Below are positions 46,908-54,310 of a stretch of 64,000 nt of DNA, piece by piece. The notes under the pieces were generated by a model, which was given only the letters and a program-made list of their open reading frames with translations, searched no databases and was not told where the DNA came from. Source of the DNA: CAVVAE01 sp963746185 (lineage in GTDB: Bacteria > Actinomycetota > Actinomycetes > Propionibacteriales > Nocardioidaceae). The stretch lies in NCBI GenBank assembly GCA_963746185.1, contig CAVVAE010000001.1, positions 1 through 64,000 on the forward strand, written 5' to 3'. The first letter of the stretch is position 1. Every line of letters starts with the position of its first letter. Position numbers and translations under genes: made by a program.

Positions 46908-47756
46908 TCAGGGGAGCGTCAGGATCTCGGCGCCTGACTCGGTGACGACGAGCGTGTGTTCGAACTGGGCAGAGCGTTTGCGGTCCTTGGTCACCACGGT
47001 CCAGCCGTCGTCCCACATGTCCCAGTCGATTGTGCCGAGCGTCAACATCGGCTCGATCGTGAAGGTCATCCCGGTCTCGATTACGGTGTCGAATCGCTCG
47101 TCGTCGTAGTGGGGGATGATCAGGCCGGAGTGGAACGTCGTGTTGATGCCGTGGCCGGTGAAGTCGGTGACGACGCCGTAGCCGAACCGCTTGGCGTACG
47201 ACTCGATGACGCGGCCGATGACATTGACCTGGCGGCCAGGCTTGACCGTGGTGATGGCGCGGCGCAATGACTCCTGAGTGCGCTCTACCAGCAGTCGGCT
47301 TTCGTCATCGACGTCGCCGACGAGGTACGTCGCGTTGGTGTCGCCGTGGACGCCGTGGATGTACGCCGTGAGGTCGATGTTACAGATGTCGCCCTCTTCG
47401 AGGCGCCGCGAGTCAGGGATCCCGTGGCAGATGCACTCATTGACCGACGTACACAACGACTTCGGGAAACCTTTGTAGCCCAGCGTCGACGGATAGGCCC
47501 CGTGATCGCACATGAACTCGTGACCGACCCGGTCGACCTGGTCGGTGGTGACGCCGGGCGCGATGACCGAGGCCGCCTCGCGCATCGCTTGGGCCGCAAT
47601 CTTGCCGGCGATCCGCATCTTCTCGATCGTCTCCGGCGTTTGGACGTGGCTACCACGGTGCGGCGCAGGCCCGGGCTTGCCCACGTACTCCGGCCGGGCG
47701 ATGTCCGCTGGCACCGCACGGCGCGGCGAGACAGTGGAGGCAGTCAAAACAGTCAC
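46908..47756 (-). CDS. map: Methionine aminopeptidase, type I
   Basis: 282 residues. Removes the initiator Met from new proteins. The five metal ligands are present: two Asp in CNIDLTAYIHGVHGDTNATY, His in DFTGHGINTTFH, Glu in TIEPMLTLG and Glu in QFEHTLVVTESG. An N-terminal extension of about 35 residues (RPEYVGKPGPAPHRGSHVQT) marks the longer actinobacterial form. GTG at 47756 is chosen. Convergent with the dps remnant. Confidence 0.94.
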   Translation of the reverse strand: MTVLTASTVSPRRAVPADIARPEYVGKPGPAPHRGSHVQTPETIEKMRIAGKIAAQAMREAASVIAPGVTTDQVDRVGHEFMCDHGAYPSTLGYKGFPKSLCTSVNECICHGIPDSRRLEEGDICNIDLTAYIHGVHGDTNATYLVGDVDDESRLLVERTQESLRRAITTVKPGRQVNVIGRVIESYAKRFGYGVVTDFTGHGINTTFHSGLIIPHYDDERFDTVIETGMTFTIEPMLTLGTIDWDMWDDGWTVVTKDRKRSAQFEHTLVVTESGAEILTLP

Positions 47757-47856
47757 ATCGGCGAGTGTAGTTTCTGTCTGGATCGGGCACGATGAGACGT
47801 GATCGGTCTCATCCACTCCACCGGGGTGGCGACGGACACTCGAGAGGAGGCTCGCG

Positions 47857-48036
47857 ATGGCTGAGAAGTTCTTCTTCTGCCTGAACCACCACACGGTCGA
47901 AGGTGTCGATGGCTGTTCTGCGTCAGATCGGCTTGGCCCCTACGCCACTCGTGAAGAGGCCGAGCATGCGCTCGAGAAGGTGAAGCAACGCAACGAGGAG
48001 TGGGACAACGACCCGGCCTGGAACGACGACCTCTAG
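47857..48036 (+). CDS. Small conserved acidic protein (59 aa)
   Basis: 59 residues beginning MAEKFFFCLNHHTVEGVDGC, then GPYATREEAEHALEKVKQRN and ending in an acidic DNDPAWNDDL. The middle resembles a single SPOR-like or 'tetratrico-free' sequence pattern common in short actinobacterial proteins, but no family is assigned with confidence. Start ATG at 47857 has a strong GAGAGGAGG site 6 bp upstream, which with good codon use supports a real gene. Divergent from map. Confidence 0.75.
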   Translation: MAEKFFFCLNHHTVEGVDGCSASDRLGPYATREEAEHALEKVKQRNEEWDNDPAWNDDL

Positions 48037-48070
48037 TGGCATTTCGGTGTATGTCGGTGGGGCCGCCGAC

Positions 48071-48334
48071 GTGCGAGTGAACTGGCGACGGTCCGGACCC
48101 TGGGTCGGGATGGCGGGCATGCTCGTGGCGTTGTGGTTCTACGTGTTCATCGCTCTCGTGGCGCCGTGGTGGATGGTTCCCGTGATGGTGGCGGTGTGGA
48201 TCGTCTTCTTTGCCGTCGCGGTGCGGAGTTTTTCGCGTCGGCCGCTCTTGGTGCTGGTGCTGCCGTTCGTCGCGATGGCCGTGTGGTTCGGCGTGGTGAG
48301 CGCTGGCGGCGCCTGGTGGGGCTGGGAGGCGTAG
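48071..48334 (+). CDS. Small membrane protein of unknown function
   Basis: 87 residues with three predicted membrane helices (GMAGMLVALWFYVFIALVAP, MVPVMVAVWIVFFAVAV, LLVLVLPFVAMAVWFGVV) and a basic RSFSRRP loop. GTG at 48071 is chosen with GGTGGGG upstream; GTG at 48047 is in frame. No family recognised. It follows the 59-residue gene by 34 bp and is convergent with the DinB-like gene. Confidence 0.6.
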   Translation: MRVNWRRSGPWVGMAGMLVALWFYVFIALVAPWWMVPVMVAVWIVFFAVAVRSFSRRPLLVLVLPFVAMAVWFGVVSAGGAWWGWEA

Positions 48335-48338
48335 CGCG

Positions 48339-48893
48339 TTAGTAGCCAGTCGCGCCGTCGATGCTCTCCCTGAGCAGGTCGGCGTGGCCGTTGTGCTGCG
48401 CGTACTCGGCGATCATGTCGACGAGCAGCCAGCGGAGCGAGAACGGTTCGTCGCTTCGCTTCTCCGTCCCGGTGGCGTCGAGCGACGCAGCGGCGGCGAC
48501 GATCTCGCGAGAACGTTGGCACTCCCGGCGCCAGACAGCGAAGGCCTCGGCCGGGTCGCCGTCGAGTGAGTCAAAGTCCTGGTTGGGGTCGTCGTCGGAG
48601 TAGTAGAGCATCGGGACGTCATCGCCGGCGTACTGAATCTGGAACCACCAACGCTCGACGCCGGCCAGGTGGCGGACGAGACCGTGCAGGCTCATCGTCG
48701 AGGGGTGCACGCTCGTGCGGGACAATTCCTCGGGCGAGAGCCCGTCGCATTTCTGCTCGAAGATCGTGCGGTAGTTGTCGAGAAATCCCGTGAGGATCTC
48801 GAGTTCGCTGCCTGTCCGTGGAACCGGACGGCGGCGATCGTCGGGCCATTGCTTGGAGAGGTTCTCGTCCGGGACCTGAGTCATGCGCGCCAT
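48339..48893 (-). CDS. DinB/DUF664 family protein
   Basis: 184 residues, four-helix bundle of the DinB superfamily, DUF664 branch. Three metal-binding His-type positions fit: SLHGLVRHLAGVERWW (His near residue 70-75) and AEYAQHNGHADLLRESIDG at the C-terminus. Actinobacterial members are often mycothiol-dependent transferases or detoxification enzymes; substrate unknown. ATG at 48893 or 48884; no decisive ribosome-binding site. Confidence 0.86.
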   Translation of the reverse strand: MARMTQVPDENLSKQWPDDRRRPVPRTGSELEILTGFLDNYRTIFEQKCDGLSPEELSRTSVHPSTMSLHGLVRHLAGVERWWFQIQYAGDDVPMLYYSDDDPNQDFDSLDGDPAEAFAVWRRECQRSREIVAAAASLDATGTEKRSDEPFSLRWLLVDMIAEYAQHNGHADLLRESIDGATGY

Positions 48894-48899
48894 CTTATG

Positions 48900-48951
48900 G
48901 ATTCGTCCGACTGCACGAGCATCACCCGCGGGGAACTCAGTCGGACGAATC
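48900..48951 (-). terminator. Long hairpin after panB
   Basis: GATTCGTCCGACTG (48900-48913) and CAGTCGGACGAATC (48938-48951) form a perfect 14-bp stem with a 24-nt loop. It lies 9 bp after the panB stop and 7 bp before the DinB-like start. It shares the core TCCGACTG with the hairpins at 12978 and 14066. Confidence 0.72.
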
Positions 48952-48959
48952 GACGCACG

Positions 48960-49817
48960 CTAGAACGTGTGCTCCTCGCCGGGGAACGTGCCGGCCGCCA
49001 CGTCTGCGGCGTAGTCCTGGGCCGCCTTGAGCAGGACACCGTGCAGATCGGCGTACTGCTTGACGAATCGAGGCATCCGGCCGGTGCGCATGCCGGCCAT
49101 GTCGGACCAGACCAACACCTGTGCATCGCAGTTCGGCCCGGCGCCGATCCCGATGGTCGGGATGTCGAGGCGCTTCGTGACCTCAGCAGCGACGTCTCCG
49201 GGGACCATCTCCATGACGACGGAGAATGCGCCGGCGTCCTGTAACGCAAGGGCTTCGTCGACGAGGCGCTGAGACTGATCGCCGCGGCCTTGGACGCGAT
49301 AGCCGCCGAGGCCGTGCTCGGACTGGGGGGTGAAGCCGATGTGGGCCATGACGGGGATGCCGGACGTCGTGAGCTTCTCGACCTGGGGTACGACGGGGAG
49401 TCCGCCCTCGAGCTTGATCGCATGCGCGTTGGCTTCCTTCATGAACCGGACCGACGTGTGGAACGCCTGCTCGGGACTCGCCTGGTAGGAGCCGAACGGA
49501 AGGTCTGCCACGACGAGTGCCCGTCGTACGGACCGAGTGACCGCGCGGACCAGTGGGATGAGCTCGTCGACGGTGACGGGGAGGGAGGTCTCGTTGCCGT
49601 AGACGTTGTTGCTGGCCGAGTCGCCGACCAGGAGGACGGGGATGCCTGCCTCGTCGAAGGTTTGGGCGGCGTACTGCTCGTAGGCCGTGAGCATGGCCCA
49701 CTTCTCGCCACGCTGCTTCATCTCGAGCAAGTGATGGGTGCGGATGCGCTTGATGGTGGCTCCACCGGGGGTGGCGGGCTGCGGGCCACTGCCGTACGGC
49801 GCTGCTGTCTCACTCAT
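48960..49817 (-). CDS. panB: 3-methyl-2-oxobutanoate hydroxymethyltransferase
   Basis: 285 residues. First committed step of pantothenate synthesis: it moves a hydroxymethyl group from methylene-THF to ketoisovalerate to form ketopantoate. Signature parts: MLTAYEQYAAQTFDEAGIPV, LLVGDSASNNVYG (metal Asp), ADLPFGSYQ, KLEGG, MAHIGFTPQSEHGLGGYRVQ (metal Glu follows in MEMVPG), and IGIGAGPNCDAQVLVWSDM. ATG at 49817 with AAGG upstream. In M. tuberculosis panB (Rv2225) also lies between glnA2 and the RNase H gene. Confidence 0.95.
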   Translation of the reverse strand: MSETAAPYGSGPQPATPGGATIKRIRTHHLLEMKQRGEKWAMLTAYEQYAAQTFDEAGIPVLLVGDSASNNVYGNETSLPVTVDELIPLVRAVTRSVRRALVVADLPFGSYQASPEQAFHTSVRFMKEANAHAIKLEGGLPVVPQVEKLTTSGIPVMAHIGFTPQSEHGLGGYRVQGRGDQSQRLVDEALALQDAGAFSVVMEMVPGDVAAEVTKRLDIPTIGIGAGPNCDAQVLVWSDMAGMRTGRMPRFVKQYADLHGVLLKAAQDYAADVAAGTFPGEEHTF

Positions 49818-49976
49818 GAGTGACACCTTGTCTGCTCTCGAGGCTCCCTGATGAAGTCCCCGGACCAGTCTTCAGCGTGTCACGGAGGAGCGGGGGAGGC
49901 GAGCCGAGCGCGATGTCTCCTCGGTCACACGTCACACCCATGACGTCGTCGCTCACGTCGTTGAGTGGCTACTTTC

Positions 49977-50387
49977 TTACCGCTGAGCAGCAAGGTGATC
50001 GACCAGTTCGGCGAGCTCCTCGGTCCAGCCTTCGACGTTGCCTTCGCGGTGCTTGGGGTCGACGAAGCCAGACTCGCGCAGTCTGAGCGTTGTGCCGCCG
50101 TCATCGCGTGACGTCAGCCACCACTCGACCAAGGTCACCGGCTCGGTCTCGGACTCGTGGCCCCACGACCAGGCCAGATGGGTCGGAGCTTCGACCTTCT
50201 CGACGCGGATGGGGAAGACCTCGTCCTCGGCCCAGGTGAAGCTGCCCATGCCGCCGGGTTCGAGTTGCCACTCGGCCTTCTTGGGGAACCACTGGGCGAG
50301 TTCAGTGGCATCGCTGATGGCCAGCCACACCCTGTCGATCGGGGCGTCGAGTTCCAAAGTCTTCTCGATGGCGGGAGTCTCGGTCAT
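49977..50387 (-). CDS. SRPBCC/AHSA1-type protein
   Basis: 136 residues, START-like fold: LELDAPIDRVWLAISDATEL, QWFPKKAEWQLEPGGMGSF and a C-terminal amphipathic helix GWTEELAELVDHLAAQ. Members bind hydrophobic ligands; the role is unknown. ATG at 50387 with GGAGG upstream overlaps the ArsR stop (ATGA). ArsR plus AHSA1 is a common two-gene unit. Confidence 0.88.
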   Translation of the reverse strand: MTETPAIEKTLELDAPIDRVWLAISDATELAQWFPKKAEWQLEPGGMGSFTWAEDEVFPIRVEKVEAPTHLAWSWGHESETEPVTLVEWWLTSRDDGGTTLRLRESGFVDPKHREGNVEGWTEELAELVDHLAAQR

Positions 50388-50692
50388 GGGTGGTCCTCCA
50401 GGTGTTGGCGTAGGCGGGCGAGTCGGTCGTCCCAGGCGGCTGAGTAGGGCTCGAGCCAGTCGGCGAGTTGGCGCATCGGCTCGGTTTCCAGTTCGTGGAT
50501 GCGCTCGCGGCCCCGGCGGTTGACGCGTACGAGGCCCGCGTGGTGTAACACATCGAGGTGCTTCGTCACGCCCTGGCGGCTCATCGTCGTACCCGAGCAC
50601 AACGCCGTGAGGGTCTGTGGCCCGTCATCACGCAATCGGTCGAGGAGGCCGCGACGCACCGGGTCTGCGAGAGCCTCGAACACTGTGGTCAC
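50384..50692 (-). CDS. ArsR-family transcriptional regulator
   Basis: 102 residues, winged helix: EALADPVRRGLLDRL, TMSRQGVTKHLDVLHHAGLV and RVNRRGRERIHELE. The metal-binding ELCVCDL motif of metal sensors is absent, so another signal is expected. GTG at 50692 appears to be the transcript start itself given the promoter next to it. Probably represses its own operon with the SRPBCC gene. Confidence 0.9.
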   Translation of the reverse strand: MTTVFEALADPVRRGLLDRLRDDGPQTLTALCSGTTMSRQGVTKHLDVLHHAGLVRVNRRGRERIHELETEPMRQLADWLEPYSAAWDDRLARLRQHLEDHP

Positions 50693-50698
50693 GCGAAG

Positions 50699-50728
50699 AC
50701 AATAGGCAACCAATTGGTTGCATGTCAA
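50699..50728 (-). promoter_or_regulatory. ArsR promoter with operator in the spacer, leaderless transcript likely
   Basis: On the minus strand TTGACA (50728-50723) and TATTGT (50704-50699) are 18 bp apart. The spacer contains the perfect 16-bp palindrome GCAACCAATTGGTTGC (50706-50721). The -10 ends 6 bp before the GTG start at 50692, leaving no room for a leader, so mRNA should begin at or next to the start codon. Confidence 0.8.
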
Positions 50729-50789
50729 GACCGAGTCCCCCACGCTTCTTTGCCAGGGCTGTCTCACCTTCCGAGATCCGCCGAAGTGG

Positions 50790-50878
50790 ACAAGGCAAAC
50801 CCACACTGTGCAAGGCAGGTTTGCCTTGTTAACAAGCCGTTTGGCTTGAAAACAAGGCAAACCCCGCGAGGGGTTAGA
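50790..50878. repeat. Cluster of hairpins with a triplicated ACAAGGCAAACC word
   Basis: ACAAGGCAAACC (50790-50801) pairs with its complement GGTTTGCCTTGT (50818-50829), and a third copy in direct orientation is at 50852-50863. Between them CAAGCC and GGCTTG form a small hairpin. AACCCC/GGGGTT closes a last hairpin that overlaps the nadE stop. Probably the nadE terminator region; the three copies are unusual. Confidence 0.65.
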
Positions 50879-52625
50879 GGTGTTCGCGCCAGGCGTTGGT
50901 GATCGGGACGCGACGGTCTCGACCGAAGTTGCGGGCGGAGATCTTCGGGCCCGGCGGGTATTGGCGGCGCTTGTACTCCGCCCGGTCGACCAGGGTCACC
51001 ACCCGCTCGACGAGCACCGGGTCGAAGCCTTCCGCGACCAGGTCTCCCGCGCCGAGGTCGCGTTCGACATACGCGTCGAGCACGCGGTCGAGCACCTCGT
51101 ACGGCGGCAGCGAGTCGGTGTCGAGCTGACCAGGTCGCAGCTCAGCCGAAGGTGGTTTCGCAATCGCGTTCTCCGGGATTGGCGGTTGCTCGCCCCGTCG
51201 CACCGCCTCGGCGTTGCGCCACGTGGCCAGCTTCCACACCAGGGTCTTCGGCACGTCTTTGATCGGTGCGTAGCCACCGACCGAGTCGCCGTAGATCGTG
51301 GAGTACCCGGTGGCCACCTCGCTCTTGTTGCCGCATGCGAGCACGAGATGTCCGTGCTGGTTGGACAGCGCCATCCAGACCACGGCCCTGATCCGGGCCT
51401 GGAGGTTCTCCTCGGCAAGCCCATCGACGTCGACGACCTTGCGGAACGCCTCGACCATCGGCGCGATCGGCACCGTCTCGAGGTTGAGGCCTGTCCGCCG
51501 GGCCAGCTCCGCCGCATCCGTCACCGAATGCTCCGTCGACCACTCGCTCGGATTGGAGACACCGAACACGTTCTCCGGGCCTAGCGCATCACACGCAATG
51601 GCACCCACCAACGTCGAGTCGATGCCTCCAGACAGTCCCATCAGCACCGAGACGAACCCGTGCTTGTGCACGTAGTCGCGCAGCCCGGTGACGAGGGCGG
51701 AGTAGATCTCGCCGAGGTCATCCATCCGCGCGGCCATCGGCGCTGGCACAGCGTCGTACGAGGGCACCGGTTCAGGTGAGATGACCGTGCGTTCGACCCG
51801 GAGCCCGAAGAACCGGGTCTCGGGGTCAGGCATCGGGGCGGTCGCCGCCGGCAGATCGAGGTCGACGACGAGAAGCTCGGGCTCGAACTGTTGCGCTCGG
51901 GCCACGAGCTCGCCCGCTGAGTCGACGACCAGCGAGTCGCCATCGAAGACCAGCTCGTCTTGGCCACCGACCAGGTTGACGTACGCCAGCGCGCATGCCC
52001 CTTCGCGCGCCCGCCGGGCACACAGCTCGAAGCGCTCGTCGTCCTTGTTCGCTTCGTACGGCGAACCGTTCGGCACGATCAGCAGTCCCGCCTCCGCCGC
52101 ATCGGCGGCTGCCGAGGGACCGTCCTGCCAAAGGTCCTCACAGATCGCGATAGCCACATCGACGCCATGCACCTGAATGATCGAGATCTTGTCTCCAGGA
52201 ACGAAGTTGCGGATCTCATCGCCGACGCCGTAGTTCCACAAGTGGTGCTTGGCCTGGCGGGTGACGACCTGGCCGCCGTGAATCACGGCCACGGCATTTT
52301 GGGGAGTGTTCTTGGGCAGTCCGAAGCGAGGCGGTAGGTCAGCGGCCTGGTCGAGAAAGCCCACGACAGCGACGATGTCGCCCAGGCCTTGTGCGTCGAG
52401 GTCGACCGCCAGCGACTCGATGGCTGCACGCGAGGCTCTGATGAACGACGCGCGGAAGGCCATGTCTTCGATCGGGTAGCCGGTCAACACCATCTCGGGG
52501 AGTACGACGAGGTGGGCGCCACGCGCCGCCGCGTCCTTGATGGTCGCCGCGATCAACGACGCGTTGCCAGGGATGTCGCCCACGGTCGGGTTGACCTGGG
52601 CAAGCGCAACTCGGAGCTGAGGCAC
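50874..52625 (-). CDS. nadE: Glutamine-dependent NAD+ synthetase
   Basis: 583 residues. Makes NAD+ from nicotinate adenine dinucleotide with glutamine as nitrogen source. Residues 1-270 are a nitrilase-type glutaminase with the Glu (VVLPEMVLTGYP), Lys (RQAKHHLWNYGVGDE) and Cys (AICEDLWQDG) triad. Residues 300-583 are the synthetase with PP-loop LMGLSGGIDSTLVGAIA and ATGYSTIYGDSVGGYAPI. The fused glutaminase shows it does not need free ammonia. Start MPQLRVALAQVNPTVGD. Divergent from glnA2. Confidence 0.96.
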   Translation of the reverse strand: MPQLRVALAQVNPTVGDIPGNASLIAATIKDAAARGAHLVVLPEMVLTGYPIEDMAFRASFIRASRAAIESLAVDLDAQGLGDIVAVVGFLDQAADLPPRFGLPKNTPQNAVAVIHGGQVVTRQAKHHLWNYGVGDEIRNFVPGDKISIIQVHGVDVAIAICEDLWQDGPSAAADAAEAGLLIVPNGSPYEANKDDERFELCARRAREGACALAYVNLVGGQDELVFDGDSLVVDSAGELVARAQQFEPELLVVDLDLPAATAPMPDPETRFFGLRVERTVISPEPVPSYDAVPAPMAARMDDLGEIYSALVTGLRDYVHKHGFVSVLMGLSGGIDSTLVGAIACDALGPENVFGVSNPSEWSTEHSVTDAAELARRTGLNLETVPIAPMVEAFRKVVDVDGLAEENLQARIRAVVWMALSNQHGHLVLACGNKSEVATGYSTIYGDSVGGYAPIKDVPKTLVWKLATWRNAEAVRRGEQPPIPENAIAKPPSAELRPGQLDTDSLPPYEVLDRVLDAYVERDLGAGDLVAEGFDPVLVERVVTLVDRAEYKRRQYPPGPKISARNFGRDRRVPITNAWREHL

Positions 52626-52690
52626 GCCTCCAGCCTATGCGCAGTGATGGCTACGCCGGTGCCGTCCCGCGCCTCGGCCCGCGGTATGCG

Positions 52691-52706
52691 TTAACGCGGT
52701 CGAAAC
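52691..52706 (+). promoter_or_regulatory. GlnR-like half-box upstream of glnA2
   Basis: TTAAC, six bases, GAAAC fits one gTnAC-n6-GaAAC unit of the actinobacterial GlnR box, 22 bp before the glnA2 ATG. Only one unit is present, where strong GlnR sites have two, so the call is tentative. Confidence 0.3.
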
Positions 52707-52728
52707 ATGCGCACGGCAGGATGAACCT

Positions 52729-54066
52729 ATGGGTAAGCAAGAAGACTTTGTGCTGCGCGCGCTCGAGGAGCGTGACGTTCGCTTCGTACGGCTGTGGTTC
52801 ACCGACGTGCTGGGTTCACTCAAGTCCGTCGCCGTGGCCCCGGCCGAGCTCGAAGGCGCGTTCTCCGAAGGCATCGGCTTCGACGGATCCGCGATCGAGG
52901 GCTTCGCCCGTGTCTACGAGGCCGACATGCTCGCGAAACCCGACCCCTCGACGTTCCAGATCTTGCCGTGGCGGGGCGAAGGTCCGTCGACGGCGCGGAT
53001 GTTCTGCGACATCGTGATGCCCGATGGCGCCCAGTCGTACGCCGACCCGCGCTTCGTGCTGAAGCGCATCCTCAGCAAGGCCGCCGACCAGGGGTTCACG
53101 TTCTACACCCACCCCGAGATCGAGTTCTACCTGTTCAAGGACCGCCCGCGCGACGGCACCCCCCCCGAACCCGTCGACCGCAGCGGCTACTTCGACCACA
53201 CGTCGCAGAGCCTCGCCCACGACTTCCGACGTGAAGCCATCACGATGCTGGAGTCGATGGGCATCTCCGTTGAGTTCAGCCACCACGAGGGCGGCCCAGG
53301 CCAGCAGGAGATCGACCTGCGGTACGCCGATGCGCTCTCGACTGCCGACAACATCATGACGTTCCGCGTGGTCATCAAAGAGGTCGCGCTGAGCCAGGGC
53401 ATCCATGCGTCGTTCATGCCCAAGCCGTTCACCGAGTTCCCCGGCTCGGCCATGCACACGCACCTCTCACTCTTTGAGGGTGACCGCAACGCCTTCTTCG
53501 AGGTGGGTGCGGAGTACCACCTCTCCAAGACCGGCCGCGCGTTCATTGCAGGTCTGCTGAAGCACGCTGCCGAGATCACTGCGGTGACGAACCAGTGGGT
53601 CAACTCCTACAAGCGTCTCGCGGGTGGTGGAGAGGCGCCGGCGTACGTCTGCTGGGGACACAACAACCGCTCGGCCCTGGTGCGAGTGCCGATGTACAAG
53701 CCGACCAAGGGGCAGTCGACCCGTGTCGAGCTCCGCTCGGTCGACAGCGCCGCGAACCCCTACCTCGCGTTTGCCGTGATGCTGGCGGCCGGCATGAAGG
53801 GGATCGAGGAGAACTACGAGCTACCGGCCGGTGCAGAGGACGACGTCTGGACACTTACCGAAGCAGAGCGACGCGCGATGGGTATCGCTCCCTTGCCACA
53901 GAACCTGCACGACGCCATCGGAGTGATGGAGCGATCCGAGCTGGTAGCCGAGACCCTCGGTGAACACGTCTACGACTTCTTCCTCCGCAACAAGCGTGCC
54001 GAATGGGACGAGTACCGCCAGCAGGTGACCGCGTTCGAGCGTGCCATGATGCTGCCCATCATGTAG
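52729..54066 (+). CDS. glnA2: Glutamine synthetase, GlnA2 type
   Basis: 445 residues. Forms glutamine from glutamate, ammonia and ATP, or acts on a related amine; several actinobacterial GlnA-like enzymes use polyamines, so the substrate is not certain. Conserved parts: GIGFDGSAIEGFARVYEADM, PEIEFYLFK, HHEGGPGQQEIDLRYADAL, MPKPFTEFPGSAMHTHLSLF and NNRSALVRVP. The segment around the usual adenylylation tyrosine (NLY in GlnA1) reads ENYELPAGAED, so GlnE control of this enzyme is unlikely. Lies with glnE in the same conserved cluster (compare Rv2222c, Rv2221c). Confidence 0.93.
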   Translation: MGKQEDFVLRALEERDVRFVRLWFTDVLGSLKSVAVAPAELEGAFSEGIGFDGSAIEGFARVYEADMLAKPDPSTFQILPWRGEGPSTARMFCDIVMPDGAQSYADPRFVLKRILSKAADQGFTFYTHPEIEFYLFKDRPRDGTPPEPVDRSGYFDHTSQSLAHDFRREAITMLESMGISVEFSHHEGGPGQQEIDLRYADALSTADNIMTFRVVIKEVALSQGIHASFMPKPFTEFPGSAMHTHLSLFEGDRNAFFEVGAEYHLSKTGRAFIAGLLKHAAEITAVTNQWVNSYKRLAGGGEAPAYVCWGHNNRSALVRVPMYKPTKGQSTRVELRSVDSAANPYLAFAVMLAAGMKGIEENYELPAGAEDDVWTLTEAERRAMGIAPLPQNLHDAIGVMERSELVAETLGEHVYDFFLRNKRAEWDEYRQQVTAFERAMMLPIM

Positions 54067-54091
54067 CGACAGCGTCGCTGATCTGGCTCTC

Positions 54092-54219
54092 GCTGATTGA
54101 GCTTGTCGAAGTCACCGCAGCCCGCTGGTTGAGCTTGTCGAAGTCACCGCAGCCCGCTGGTTGAGCTTGTCGAAGTCACCGCAGCCCGCTGGTTGAGCTG
54201 GTCGAAATCACCGGGGTCT
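54092..54219. repeat. Four tandem 32-bp repeats after glnA2
   Basis: Units at 54092, 54124, 54156 and 54188; the second and third are identical (core GGTTGAGCTTGTCGAAGTCA), the first differs by one base and the fourth is degenerate. They are followed by GGTCTCGACAGGGTTCGACC and a second GGTCTCGACGGGCTCGACC, which are inverted relatives of the same word. This belongs to the widespread actinobacterial GGTTGAGCTTGTCGAA-type palindromic repeat family. The tandem form is unusual; it is not CRISPR because there are no spacers. Confidence 0.85.
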
Positions 54220-54310
54220 CGACAGGGTTCGACCGCCGAGTGGGTCGGGTCTCGACGGGCTCGACCGCCGCAGGGAAGCCACCCGACCGCCGAATGGGTA
54301 GCCTCGGTTC

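Noticed and set aside
54092..54219. Regular 32-bp repeats as a CRISPR array
   Set aside because: The units abut directly with no spacers, no cas genes are near, and the word belongs to a known interspersed palindromic family.
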